Assembly: GCF_900110275.1 (NCBI RefSeq)
Contig: NZ_FODC01000009.1
Location: 230,981 to 294,980 of the forward strand
Length of the DNA stretch: 64,000 nucleotides
Source: Duganella sp. CF517
GTDB taxonomy: Bacteria > Pseudomonadota > Gammaproteobacteria > Burkholderiales > Burkholderiaceae_D
Reading direction: 5' to 3'
In this document: piece after piece, positions 29,806-37,434 of the stretch
How the letters are laid out: every line of letters starts with the position of its first letter
How positions within the stretch are numbered: the first letter of the stretch is position 1
The notes under the pieces: generated by a model
Database searches by the model: none
What the model was told of the DNA's origin: nothing
What the model saw: the letters and a program-made list of their open reading frames with translations, nothing else
Position numbers and translations under genes: made by a program

Positions 29806-31836
29806 TTACTCCAGCGCGTCCTGCAGGCCCGGCGCGAACTCGGCGCCGTGCTTGACCTGCGCGGTCGAGGTCTTGAGCGCCTTGCCGATCGGCTCGGCGC
29901 GTCCGTTGAGGCATTTGGCCAGGAAGTTCTCGGCCACCGCGTTGAAGGCGATGTTGTTGACCGGCCGCGCGAAGCCGTGGCCCTCGTCCGGGAACACCAC
30001 GTAGGTGACCGGGATGTGCTTGGCCGCCATCGCCTCGACGATCTGGTCCGACTCGGCGATGTTGACGCGCGGATCGTTGGCGCCCTGGCCGATCAGCAGC
30101 GGCCGCTGGATGTTGGCGGCGAAGTTGAGCGGCGAGCGTTCCTTCAGCAGCGCCTGGCCTTCCTCGGTGGTCGGGTCGCCCATGCGCTTGTAGAACTGCT
30201 GCTTGCCAGCTTCCCAGTACGGCGGAATCGTCTTGAGCAGGGTGAACAGGTTGGACGGGCCGACGATGTCGACCCCGCAGGCGAACGTGGTGGGCGTGAA
30301 CGCCAGCCCGGCCAGGGTCGCGTAGCCGCCGTAGGAGCCGCCCATGATGGCGACCTTGTCGGCGGTGGTGACGCCGCGCTGGACGGCCCAGTCGACCGCG
30401 TCGACCAGGTCGTCCTGCATCTTGCGGCCCCATTGCAGGTCGCCGGCCGAGATGAAGCGTTTGCCGAAGCCGGTCGAGCCGCGGAAATTCACCGACAGCA
30501 CCGCGTAGCCGCGGTTGGCCAGCCACTGGTGGTAGCCGTTGTAGCCGTAGCCGTCGCGCCCCCACGGGCCGCCGTGCACCAGCAGCACCATCGGCGCCGG
30601 CTTGCCGGGCTTGCCCGCGGCGTCGGCGTTGGCCGATTTCGGCAACGTCAGATAGGACACCAAGGTCAGGCCGTCGCGCGACTTGATTTCGTGCGGATAC
30701 ATCTGCGCCAGCGCGGCGCCTTCCAGCTCCGGACGCGACACGTACAGCTGCGTCAGGCGCTTGGTGTTGCGCTCGTACAGCCAGGTCGCCGGCGGCGCCG
30801 TGACCGAATCGGCCGAGACCAGCCATTGGTCGTCGGACTCGGTGCGCGAGCCTACCGTGAACTGGCCCTTGATGTGCTTTTTCAGGAAGTCGAGGTCGGC
30901 TTTGAGCGCCGGCGTCAGCGCCACATAGTCCTGCTTCAGGTAGTCGACGCTGTAGGCCTGCGCCGCGCCGGTCTTCGGATCGTACAGCGCGCTGGAGATA
31001 TCGGCGCGCGCGTCCTGCGCCACCAGCGTGGTCTTGCCGGTGGCGACCTCCTGCGCCACCAGCGCCGAGGTGTCGCGGCCGCGCGAATCGGTCCAGTACA
31101 GCGTTTTGCCGTCGGCCGTGAAGGTCAGCGGCGCGGTGGTCTGCGCGTCCTCCAGGCCGACATCGGCCAGCGGCTCGCCGTCCGGCTTGCCATCCTTGAG
31201 GCGGAAATACGTGGTGCCGCCGTCGGCGCGCGCCTTCTCGGCCACGCGCAGGTTCAGTTGCTCGTCGGCGATGAAGCCGGCGTAGCCGTCGTTTTGCAGC
31301 AGCAAGGTCAGTTTGCCGGTGGCCGGTTCGAGGCTGTAGACGTCGTGCCAGCGCGCGTCGCGGTTGTTCAGGCCGATCAGCACGCGGTCCTTGACCTTGT
31401 TACTGTAGGCGATGGGCCGCACGCGGGTCTTCTCGAACGGCGTCAGGCTGGTTTGCTTGCCGCTGACGACGTCGACGCCGTACAACAGGAAATTCTCGTC
31501 GCCGCCCTTGTCCTGGATGTACAACAACTGCTTGGAGTCGGGCGACCAGATGGCGGTGCGGATGGGCCGCGTTTTTTCCTCGGTCAGCGCGCGCGCCTTG
31601 GAGGGATCGGCGGCCGGCGCCACCCAGACGTTGAGCACGCCGTCGCGCGGCGCCATCCATGACAGCCATTTGCCATCCGGGCTGAGGCGCCCGCCGGTCT
31701 TGCTGGGATTGCCGAAGATCTTGGCGCGCTCGATCAGCGGCGCGTCCGCCGCGGGGGCGGCGGCGGGCGACGGGGACTGGGCGTGGGCAGGCAGCATGGT
31801 GGCGAGCACGGCGGCGGACAACAGGTAGCGCTTCAT
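29806..31836 (-). CDS. S9 family peptidase (S9C-like), exported
   Basis: A 676-residue protein with signal peptide KRYLLSAAVLATMLPAHAQ followed by an Ala/Pro linker. The N-terminal beta-propeller has repeats such as LSPDGKWLSWM, WSPDSKQLLYI and FTADGKTLYWT. The catalytic domain has VHGGPWGRD (oxyanion region), the nucleophile in GGSYGGY, Asp in GANDPRV and His in EGHGF. It is probably a periplasmic oligopeptidase. It is more similar in layout to acylaminoacyl peptidases than to the DPP IV-like protein at 2226. The start is ATG 31836. It stands alone on the minus strand. Confidence 0.92.
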   Translation of the reverse strand: MKRYLLSAAVLATMLPAHAQSPSPAAAPAADAPLIERAKIFGNPSKTGGRLSPDGKWLSWMAPRDGVLNVWVAPAADPSKARALTEEKTRPIRTAIWSPDSKQLLYIQDKGGDENFLLYGVDVVSGKQTSLTPFEKTRVRPIAYSNKVKDRVLIGLNNRDARWHDVYSLEPATGKLTLLLQNDGYAGFIADEQLNLRVAEKARADGGTTYFRLKDGKPDGEPLADVGLEDAQTTAPLTFTADGKTLYWTDSRGRDTSALVAQEVATGKTTLVAQDARADISSALYDPKTGAAQAYSVDYLKQDYVALTPALKADLDFLKKHIKGQFTVGSRTESDDQWLVSADSVTAPPATWLYERNTKRLTQLYVSRPELEGAALAQMYPHEIKSRDGLTLVSYLTLPKSANADAAGKPGKPAPMVLLVHGGPWGRDGYGYNGYHQWLANRGYAVLSVNFRGSTGFGKRFISAGDLQWGRKMQDDLVDAVDWAVQRGVTTADKVAIMGGSYGGYATLAGLAFTPTTFACGVDIVGPSNLFTLLKTIPPYWEAGKQQFYKRMGDPTTEEGQALLKERSPLNFAANIQRPLLIGQGANDPRVNIAESDQIVEAMAAKHIPVTYVVFPDEGHGFARPVNNIAFNAVAENFLAKCLNGRAEPIGKALKTSTAQVKHGAEFAPGLQDALE

Positions 31837-31994
31837 ATGGACCTCATCGTTGTGGAAAGAATGAAAAAATCACAAGTCGATGATAGGTCAAGACCGGGTT
31901 GCCGGGTTGGCCATGCGACAGGCGGCATATTCCGGGGGCTGAACGGGGCGTTACGGCCGTCGATCGTAGATGTGCTGCCGCGCGACGGACGCGA

Positions 31995-32141
31995 TCAGCC
32001 AGCCTTGGCCGCGCGGCGGCAGCGTTCCGAACAGTACTTGACCTGCTCCCAGTCGCGTTCCCACTTCTTGCGCCAGCTAAAAGGCAGCAAGCAGTAGGCG
32101 CACACTTTGGACGGCAACTCGGACTTCTTGCGCATTTTCAT
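31995..32141 (-). CDS. DUF2256 small zinc-finger-like protein
   Basis: A 48-residue protein on the minus strand. It reads MKMRKKSELPSKVCAYCLLP, then FSWRKKWERDWEQVKYCSER and CRRAAKAG. Four cysteines (CxxC and CxxxC) with 'PFSWRKKW.R.W..VKYCS..C' are the DUF2256 signature, a tiny putative zinc-binding family. It starts 25 bases after the rhomboid-propeller stop with GGGAG upstream, so it is probably the last gene of that operon. Its role is unknown; from memory the family often sits near photolyase-related genes, and none is seen here. Confidence 0.88.
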   Translation of the reverse strand: MKMRKKSELPSKVCAYCLLPFSWRKKWERDWEQVKYCSERCRRAAKAG

Positions 32142-32166
32142 GGCTAGCACTCCCTTCGGACAAATC

Positions 32167-34035
32167 CTAACGCAGCGGAGAACACAGCAGTTCGAACGCG
32201 TCCTTGTTCACCACCTGGTCGAGCGCGACGGTGACGGCGGTGTCGAACACGGTCAGGTGCGCCGGTGAGTTGGCGACGAAATAGAGCTGCTTGCCGTCCG
32301 GCGCGAAGCGCAGGCCGACCGGCTTGCCCTCGAACGGATAGGCTGCCACCGTCGCCGCCGTGCCCAGGTTGACGATGCGCACCCAGCCCTCCGGCTCGGC
32401 GATCGCCATCAGCTTGCCATCATGGTTGACGGCGATCGGCCCGCCCAGCACGCCGCCGCAGTAGCGCGCGGTTTTCTCGATCTTCTTGCTTTTCAGGTCG
32501 ATCAAGTCGATCGCGTCGACGCCCACCAGCCAGACTTTGCCGCGCTGGGGATCGACATGGGCGCCGTTCATGTAGCCCGACGTCACAACCACTTCGCCCA
32601 CCTCGGCCAGGGTGGCCGCATCGAGCACAACCAGCCGCGAGGCGCTCTCATCCATGACCCACAGCTCCTTGTCGTCCGCCGCCAGCCACATCCCGGTGGG
32701 GTGATGGTTGTCCGGTTGGTTCTTGCCGATCACCACGGGTTTGCCGATGATCTTGCGCGTGGCCAGGTCGATGGCGACGACGGTGTCGTCGCCATCGTTG
32801 AGCACGTAGGCGCGCTCGCCGGATTTGGCCAGCACGATGGCGCGTGGACTTTTGCCTGTTTTAAAGGATGCCGTCACCCGCCCGGTTTGCAGGTCGACCA
32901 CGCCGACGCCATTGGCGACCAGCGAGGCCACGTAGGCGCTGCGGCCGTCTTGTGTGAGGGCCACGGCGTTGGCATCCTGGTGGGTGCAGCGTCCACGCAG
33001 GCTGCAGCCCCGCAGGCCGGCGAGCGCCGGCTGCCCGCCGATCGCCGGACCGGCCGCGCGCGCAGCCAGGTCGACCAGGCGCAGCGAGCGCTCCTCTTCG
33101 TCAGCCACCGCGATGCGGGTGTTGTCCGGCATCAGGTACAGACTGCTGGCCGGCCCCGCCAGCGCGATCGTGGCGCCTGCCGCCTGCTCGCGGCTGACCG
33201 TGCGCGGCCCGCGCCGGCGATCGTCGGCGATTTCCTTGGCCAGTGCCGCCTGCGCGCGCTTGGCGGCGTCCATGGCATCCTGCTCGGCCCGCTCATCGGC
33301 GCGCAGTTGCTTGATCAGGAGCAGCTTTTCCGACGGCTCGCCGTTCAGCTTGGCATAAATGGCGCCCAGCGTGAGGGCGGAAATGAGGGTGACGGCCACC
33401 GCGCTTTTGAGGCGGCCAAATCCGGGGGGGATCATGGCGAACGCGCCGCCGACGATGAAGCCGCCGATCAGGCCGCCGACGTGGCTGGCGTTGTCGATGC
33501 CCGGCATGACCGCGCCGATGAGCAGGTTGATGCCGATCGTCTGCACCAGCGGTCCGCTCGTGCTGAGCTGCTCGTGCGGATCGTTGTGCCACCGGGCGAC
33601 CATCCAGTCGGCCAGATAGGCGCCGCACAGTCCCATCAGCGCGCCCGACGCGCCCGCGCCGATGACCTGGCGCAGCGGATCGACATGCCACAGTGCGCTG
33701 ACCAGGCTGCCAACCAGGCCCGCCAGCAGGTACGCCAGCAGGGTGCGCACGTGGCCGAAGCGGCGCTCGACCAGGCTGCCGAAGGCCAGCAGCATGTACA
33801 TGTTCAGCGCCAGATGCACCAGGCCCACGTGCAGGAACATGCTGGTCAACAGGCGCCAGGGCTGGTCGGTGAGGCTGTAGGCGGCCAGGTTGCCGCCCCA
33901 GGCGAGCATCGACGCGGTGCTGGGCTCAAGCCAGTTGACCCCGGTGAAGACTTGCGCCAGGTACACCATCGCGTTGATGGCAAAGAGGGCCCAGGTGACG
34001 AGGGGGCGGCGGAGCGGCTGTGCGTGATCGGACAT
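32167..34035 (-). CDS. Rhomboid protease fused to a YncE-like beta-propeller
   Basis: A 622-residue two-part protein. Residues about 1-205 are a rhomboid intramembrane serine protease with six or seven helices. The catalytic Ser lies in GAGASGALMG and the catalytic His in DNASHVGGLIGG; HVGLVHLALNMYML is the usual helix-2 segment. One further helix (ALTLGAIYA) and a charged helical linker (ERAEQDAMDAAKRAQAALAKE) follow. Residues about 290-620 form a YVTN/YncE-type propeller (VVDLQTGRVTASFKTGKSPRAIVL, VLDAATLAEVGEVV). ATG 34035 has AGGA upstream. The fusion suggests a protease whose substrate docks on a large periplasmic or cytosolic domain. Confidence 0.88.
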   Translation of the reverse strand: MSDHAQPLRRPLVTWALFAINAMVYLAQVFTGVNWLEPSTASMLAWGGNLAAYSLTDQPWRLLTSMFLHVGLVHLALNMYMLLAFGSLVERRFGHVRTLLAYLLAGLVGSLVSALWHVDPLRQVIGAGASGALMGLCGAYLADWMVARWHNDPHEQLSTSGPLVQTIGINLLIGAVMPGIDNASHVGGLIGGFIVGGAFAMIPPGFGRLKSAVAVTLISALTLGAIYAKLNGEPSEKLLLIKQLRADERAEQDAMDAAKRAQAALAKEIADDRRRGPRTVSREQAAGATIALAGPASSLYLMPDNTRIAVADEEERSLRLVDLAARAAGPAIGGQPALAGLRGCSLRGRCTHQDANAVALTQDGRSAYVASLVANGVGVVDLQTGRVTASFKTGKSPRAIVLAKSGERAYVLNDGDDTVVAIDLATRKIIGKPVVIGKNQPDNHHPTGMWLAADDKELWVMDESASRLVVLDAATLAEVGEVVVTSGYMNGAHVDPQRGKVWLVGVDAIDLIDLKSKKIEKTARYCGGVLGGPIAVNHDGKLMAIAEPEGWVRIVNLGTAATVAAYPFEGKPVGLRFAPDGKQLYFVANSPAHLTVFDTAVTVALDQVVNKDAFELLCSPLR

Positions 34036-34214
34036 GAATTCCTGAGGAGTGGCAAGGGCAGGGAGATGCAATATTGGCGTGATAATAACAGCTTGGCAAC
34101 TTCACGGCTGGCGGCGACGTACCGGCGAGTGCTGTTAGAATTTGCCATCGTTCTTCGATCCCACTTTGCAGGAGCACTCAAATCCTACCTTTATTAGTCA
34201 GAACGGCGATCCGC

Positions 34215-34667
34215 ATGCCCAAGCTAACGGCCGCCGTGGCATTTTGCGTGCTGGCGGCGTTGGCCGGCACGATGGCCTATACCGGTTTCCTGGTCGTCGG
34301 CGTATTGGCCGATCTACTTGGCACGGGCCGCTTCGTCGCGGGCCTGCTGCTTGGGATTGTGTTTGCGAGAGTTCCGTGGATAAGAAACGGCAGGCCGCGC
34401 ATTGTCGGGCTGTTGCCCAAACCGGTCCGTCGCCCGCTCATCGCGGGCATCCTCGTCTTTTGCCTGGTGCACTTTGTCGGGAAGGGCGACGAGGTGGCCG
34501 CGCTGGTCACCGGCGTCACGACGGTGTTTCTTGTGACCTTGCCCTGGCTGCGGCGCGCGATCTTCGATCGACTGCTCGGGTCGGTTTTCAAGTTCACCGG
34601 CCGCAACCCTGCCCAGCCCACCGATGACACGGTGATCGATGGCGACTTCAGGGAAAAGAAGGAATAG
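34215..34667 (+). CDS. Small predicted membrane protein, function unknown
   Basis: A 150-residue protein with about four hydrophobic segments: residues 5-35 (probably two short helices), 38-52, 74-90 and 95-108. The tail is hydrophilic (DDTVIDGDFREKKE). I do not recognise a family. It is divergent from the rhomboid-propeller gene. The ribosome site is weak, so ATG 34215 is only the most likely start. A bidirectional terminator lies 40 bases downstream. Base composition is slightly lower in GC than its neighbours. Confidence 0.6.
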   Translation: MPKLTAAVAFCVLAALAGTMAYTGFLVVGVLADLLGTGRFVAGLLLGIVFARVPWIRNGRPRIVGLLPKPVRRPLIAGILVFCLVHFVGKGDEVAALVTGVTTVFLVTLPWLRRAIFDRLLGSVFKFTGRNPAQPTDDTVIDGDFREKKE

Positions 34668-34706
34668 GGGACAAGGTGATTGTGTTTTTGACATCCGTAG
34701 ACGCAA

Positions 34707-34735
34707 AAAAAATCCGCTATCGAAGCGGATTTTTT
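34707..34735. terminator. Bidirectional terminator between the membrane protein and tRNA-Phe
   Basis: AAAAAATCCGCT (34707-34718) pairs with AGCGGATTTTTT (34724-34735) in a 12-bp stem with loop ATCGA. Both strands end in a T tract, so it can stop tRNA-Phe transcription and the gene at 34215. Confidence 0.92.
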
Positions 34736-34741
34736 GAATCT

Positions 34742-34817
34742 TGGTGGCCCGGGGCGGAATCGAACCACCGACACAAGGATTTTCAATCCTCTGCTCTACC
34801 AACTGAGCTACCAGGCC
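34742..34817 (-). tRNA. tRNA-Phe (GAA)
   Basis: The 76-base minus-strand sequence folds as a complete tRNA. The acceptor arms are GGCCTGG / CCGGGCC, the D arm is in GCTCAGTTGGTAGAGC, and the anticodon loop has GAA in TTGAAAA. The T arm contains GGTTCGATTCC, and the encoded CCA end is present. The anticodon GAA reads Phe codons. Confidence 0.97.
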
Positions 34818-34827
34818 AAGGAGCAGA

Positions 34828-34855
34828 ATTATAGCAGGCCCGGACGAAATTGCAA
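34828..34855 (-). promoter_or_regulatory. tRNA-Phe promoter
   Basis: On the minus strand TTGCAA (34850-34855) and a perfect TATAAT (34828-34833) are spaced by 16 bases. The -10 ends about 10 bases before the mature tRNA 5' end, so the leader is very short. Confidence 0.8.
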
Positions 34856-34882
34856 GGAACAATTTCTCAGGCACACAAACGC

Positions 34883-34888
34883 TATAAT
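34883..34888 (+). promoter_or_regulatory. -10 element of the ubiH-like gene
   Basis: A perfect TATAAT ends six bases before the ATG at 34895. The -35 region at that spacing (CAATTT) is weak. If this box is used, the mRNA is leaderless or nearly so. Confidence 0.6.
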
Positions 34889-34894
34889 GGGTGG

Positions 34895-36112
34895 ATGAAT
34901 AATCCAACGTCCCCGCCGCGCGTCATCGAGAGTGACATTTGCATTGTTGGCAATGGCGCGATTGCCAAGACCACCGCGCTGGGCCTGGCCCAGTCCGGCC
35001 TGAGCGTCGCCTTGCTCTGTCCGCCGTCCGCGCCGGCCGGCGCCGCCAGCGCCGCCGATCCCGGCTGGGACGCCCGGGTCTACGCCCTCAACCACACCGC
35101 CCGCGACCTGCTGTCGTCGTTGAAGGTGTGGGACGCGCTCGACGCGGCCCGCGTGGCGCCGGTCGACGCCATGATCATCCAGGGCGACGGCGCCCGCGCC
35201 GGCGACCTGTCGTTCGACGCCTATGGCGCCCACGCCGGCACCCTGGCCTGGATACTGGAGGACCGCAACCTCGGCCAGGCGCTCGACGCCGCCCTCAGGT
35301 TCGCCCGCAACGTGACCCTGGTCCATGGCCGGGCGGCGGCGCTGGTGCGCGGCGACGACCACGCCACCGTGCGGCTGGACGACGGCGCCGGCGTCAGGGC
35401 GCAGCTGGTGGTGGGCGCGGACGGCGCCGATTCCTGGGTGCGCGGCCAATGCGACATCGGTCTCGATTACCGCAGCTACGGCCAGCGCGCCGTGGTGACG
35501 AACTTCGATTGCGAAAAGCCGCACCACGGCGCCGCCTATCAGTGGTTCACCGGCGCCGAGGGCATCGTGGCGCTGTTGCCGCTGCCCGGTAACCGGGTGT
35601 CGCTGGTGTGGTCGGCGCCGGACCTGCTGGCCGACCGGCTGCGCGAGGAATCGGCGGCGCGGATCGCCGAACGCCTGGCCGTCTACGCCGCCGAAAAATT
35701 GGGCGCCCTGACGCCGCTGCAACCGGAGCTGGTGCGCGATTTCCCCCTGCGCCTGCTGCGTCCCCACGCGATGACGTCGCCGCGCGTGGCGTTGGTCGGC
35801 GACGCCGCCCACGTGGTCCACCCGATGGCAGGCCATGGCATGAACCTGGGTTTCGCCGACGTGGCGCAGCTGATGAAGACCCTAGCCGAGCGCGAACCGC
35901 AACGCGGCGTTGGCGACGACCGCGTGCTGGCCCGCTACGAGCGCGCCCGCAAGGAGGACGTGCTGCTGATGCAGCTGACCACCGACGGCCTGGCGCGCCT
36001 GTTCGGCGCCGACGTCGAACCCCTGCGCGTGGTGCGCAATTTGGGATTAAACTTGTTGAATAAATTACCTGTGCTGAAGCGCCGCCTGATCTCTCACGCC
36101 ATGGGCAAGTGA
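34895..36112 (+). CDS. UbiH/UbiF/VisC family FAD-dependent monooxygenase
   Basis: A 405-residue flavoprotein hydroxylase, probably for a ring hydroxylation in ubiquinone synthesis. The N-terminal ADP-binding fold is DICIVGNGAIAKTTALGLAQ; the usual GxGxxG appears as GNGAIAK, a small deviation. VVGADGADSWVR (DG motif) follows, and the second FAD motif is VALVGDAAHVVHPMAGHGMNLGFADV. The position of hydroxylation (C5, C6 or C1) cannot be decided. A TATAAT box ends six bases before this ATG and no ribosome site is present. The gene is divergent from tRNA-Phe and followed 47 bases later by a DsbC-like gene. Confidence 0.87.
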   Translation: MNNPTSPPRVIESDICIVGNGAIAKTTALGLAQSGLSVALLCPPSAPAGAASAADPGWDARVYALNHTARDLLSSLKVWDALDAARVAPVDAMIIQGDGARAGDLSFDAYGAHAGTLAWILEDRNLGQALDAALRFARNVTLVHGRAAALVRGDDHATVRLDDGAGVRAQLVVGADGADSWVRGQCDIGLDYRSYGQRAVVTNFDCEKPHHGAAYQWFTGAEGIVALLPLPGNRVSLVWSAPDLLADRLREESAARIAERLAVYAAEKLGALTPLQPELVRDFPLRLLRPHAMTSPRVALVGDAAHVVHPMAGHGMNLGFADVAQLMKTLAEREPQRGVGDDRVLARYERARKEDVLLMQLTTDGLARLFGADVEPLRVVRNLGLNLLNKLPVLKRRLISHAMGK

Positions 36113-36159
36113 GTGGAAAAAGGCGGCGGCATGGTCTGTCAGTAGTCACCGGAGATGTC

Positions 36160-36888
36160 ATGAAAAAAAGTAAGTTCGTTTTGCTGTTGTTGTCTGTGAT
36201 GATGGCGTCTTGCGGCCAGGCGCAAACCTCGCCGACCGAGGAAGAGATCAAGAAGATCGTCGAGCCGCGCCTCGGCGAGGGGGTGAAGGTCGATTCGGTC
36301 AAGGCCACGCCTTACGCCGGCCTGTATGAAATCCGCATGGGTAACGAGATCCTCTACACCGATAAAACCGGCACTTATGTGTTCAATGGCCATATCTTCA
36401 ACCTGACCACCGGCTCCGATCTGACGCGCGAGCGCATCGACGATATCAACAAGATCAAGTTCTCTGATCTGCCGCTGGACAAAGCCCTTAAGAGCGTCAA
36501 GGGCGACGGCTCGCGCGTGATCGCGGTGTTCGAGGATCCGAACTGCGGTTACTGCAAGCAGTTCCGCAAGACCACGCTCAAGGACATCGACAACGTCACC
36601 GTCTACACCTTCATGTACAACATCCTGCGCGAGGATTCGTTCACCAAATCGGCCGGCGTGTGGTGCGCGACGGACCGCAACAAGGCCTGGGACGAATGGA
36701 TGTTGAACGGTAAAACGCCGGCGACCGCCGCCGAATCGTGCAAGACCCCGAACCAGGACGTGCTGGCGCTGGGCCGCAAACTGGGCGTGAGCGGTACGCC
36801 GTCGATCTTCTTCGCCGACGGCTCGCGCATCCCCGGCGCGGTCGACACCAAGGCGCTTGAGGCGAAGTTCGCCAAGCTTAAACAGTAA
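36160..36888 (+). CDS. DsbC family thiol:disulfide interchange protein
   Basis: A 242-residue periplasmic disulfide isomerase. The N-terminal dimerisation domain runs from about 25 to 85. The thioredoxin-fold domain has the active site Cys129-Gly-Tyr-Cys132 (DPNCGYCKQF) and the cis-Pro loop GVSGTPSIFF. Two more cysteines (WC near 178 and SC near 198) match the structural pair of DsbC. The signal sequence ends SVMMASC-GQ, a plausible lipobox, so the protein may be membrane-anchored instead of soluble. GGAG precedes the ATG by six bases. A hairpin follows the stop. Confidence 0.9.
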   Translation: MKKSKFVLLLLSVMMASCGQAQTSPTEEEIKKIVEPRLGEGVKVDSVKATPYAGLYEIRMGNEILYTDKTGTYVFNGHIFNLTTGSDLTRERIDDINKIKFSDLPLDKALKSVKGDGSRVIAVFEDPNCGYCKQFRKTTLKDIDNVTVYTFMYNILREDSFTKSAGVWCATDRNKAWDEWMLNGKTPATAAESCKTPNQDVLALGRKLGVSGTPSIFFADGSRIPGAVDTKALEAKFAKLKQ

Positions 36889-36905
36889 GCGTTTGCCGTT
36901 CTGAC

Positions 36906-36926
36906 AGGGGACCCGGGCGGTCCCCT
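36906..36926 (+). terminator. Hairpin after the DsbC-like gene
   Basis: AGGGGACC (36906-36913) pairs with GGTCCCCT (36919-36926) around CGGGC. There is no T run after it, so it may be a weak or factor-aided terminator. Confidence 0.55.
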
Positions 36927-36964
36927 CACTATACCTATAAGCGGTTTCCCTCCAGGAGAATTGA

Positions 36965-37423
36965 ATGATCACCTTGAATATCAACGGCAAGGACGTGCAG
37001 GTCGACGCCGATCCATCGACGCCCATTTTGTGGACCCTGCGCGATAACCTGAACATGACCGGCACCAAATTCGGTTGCGGCGCGGCGCTGTGCGGCGCCT
37101 GCACCGTGCACCTGGCCGGTGAACCGATCCGCTCCTGCGTGACGCCGATTTCGGCCGCCGTCGGCCAGAAGATCACCACCATCGAGGCGATGGAGAACGA
37201 CAAGATCGGCAAGGCCGTGCAGGACGCCTGGGTCAAGCTCGACGTGCCGCAATGCGGATACTGCCAGAGCGGCCAGATCATGAGCGCGACCGCGCTGCTG
37301 CGCACGAATAAAAAGCCGTCGGACGCCGACATCGACAACGCCATGAGCGGCAATATCTGCCGATGTGGCACCTATCAACGCATACGCGCCGCCATTAAAG
37401 ACGCCGCCAGCACCATCGCCTAA
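36965..37423 (+). CDS. 2Fe-2S subunit of a molybdenum hydroxylase (IorA-like)
   Basis: A 152-residue small subunit with two iron-sulfur clusters. The plant-type ferredoxin cluster is FGCGAALCGACTVH plus a later RSC. The second, all-helical cluster domain has CGYCQSGQ and GNICRCGTYQRI. This is the layout of the isoquinoline 1-oxidoreductase/xanthine-dehydrogenase small subunit, which passes electrons from the molybdenum centre. There is no export signal of its own. The large subunit starts 11 bases after its stop; CAGGAGAA precedes the ATG. Confidence 0.92.
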   Translation: MITLNINGKDVQVDADPSTPILWTLRDNLNMTGTKFGCGAALCGACTVHLAGEPIRSCVTPISAAVGQKITTIEAMENDKIGKAVQDAWVKLDVPQCGYCQSGQIMSATALLRTNKKPSDADIDNAMSGNICRCGTYQRIRAAIKDAASTIA

Positions 37424-37434
37424 AGGAGCACCGT

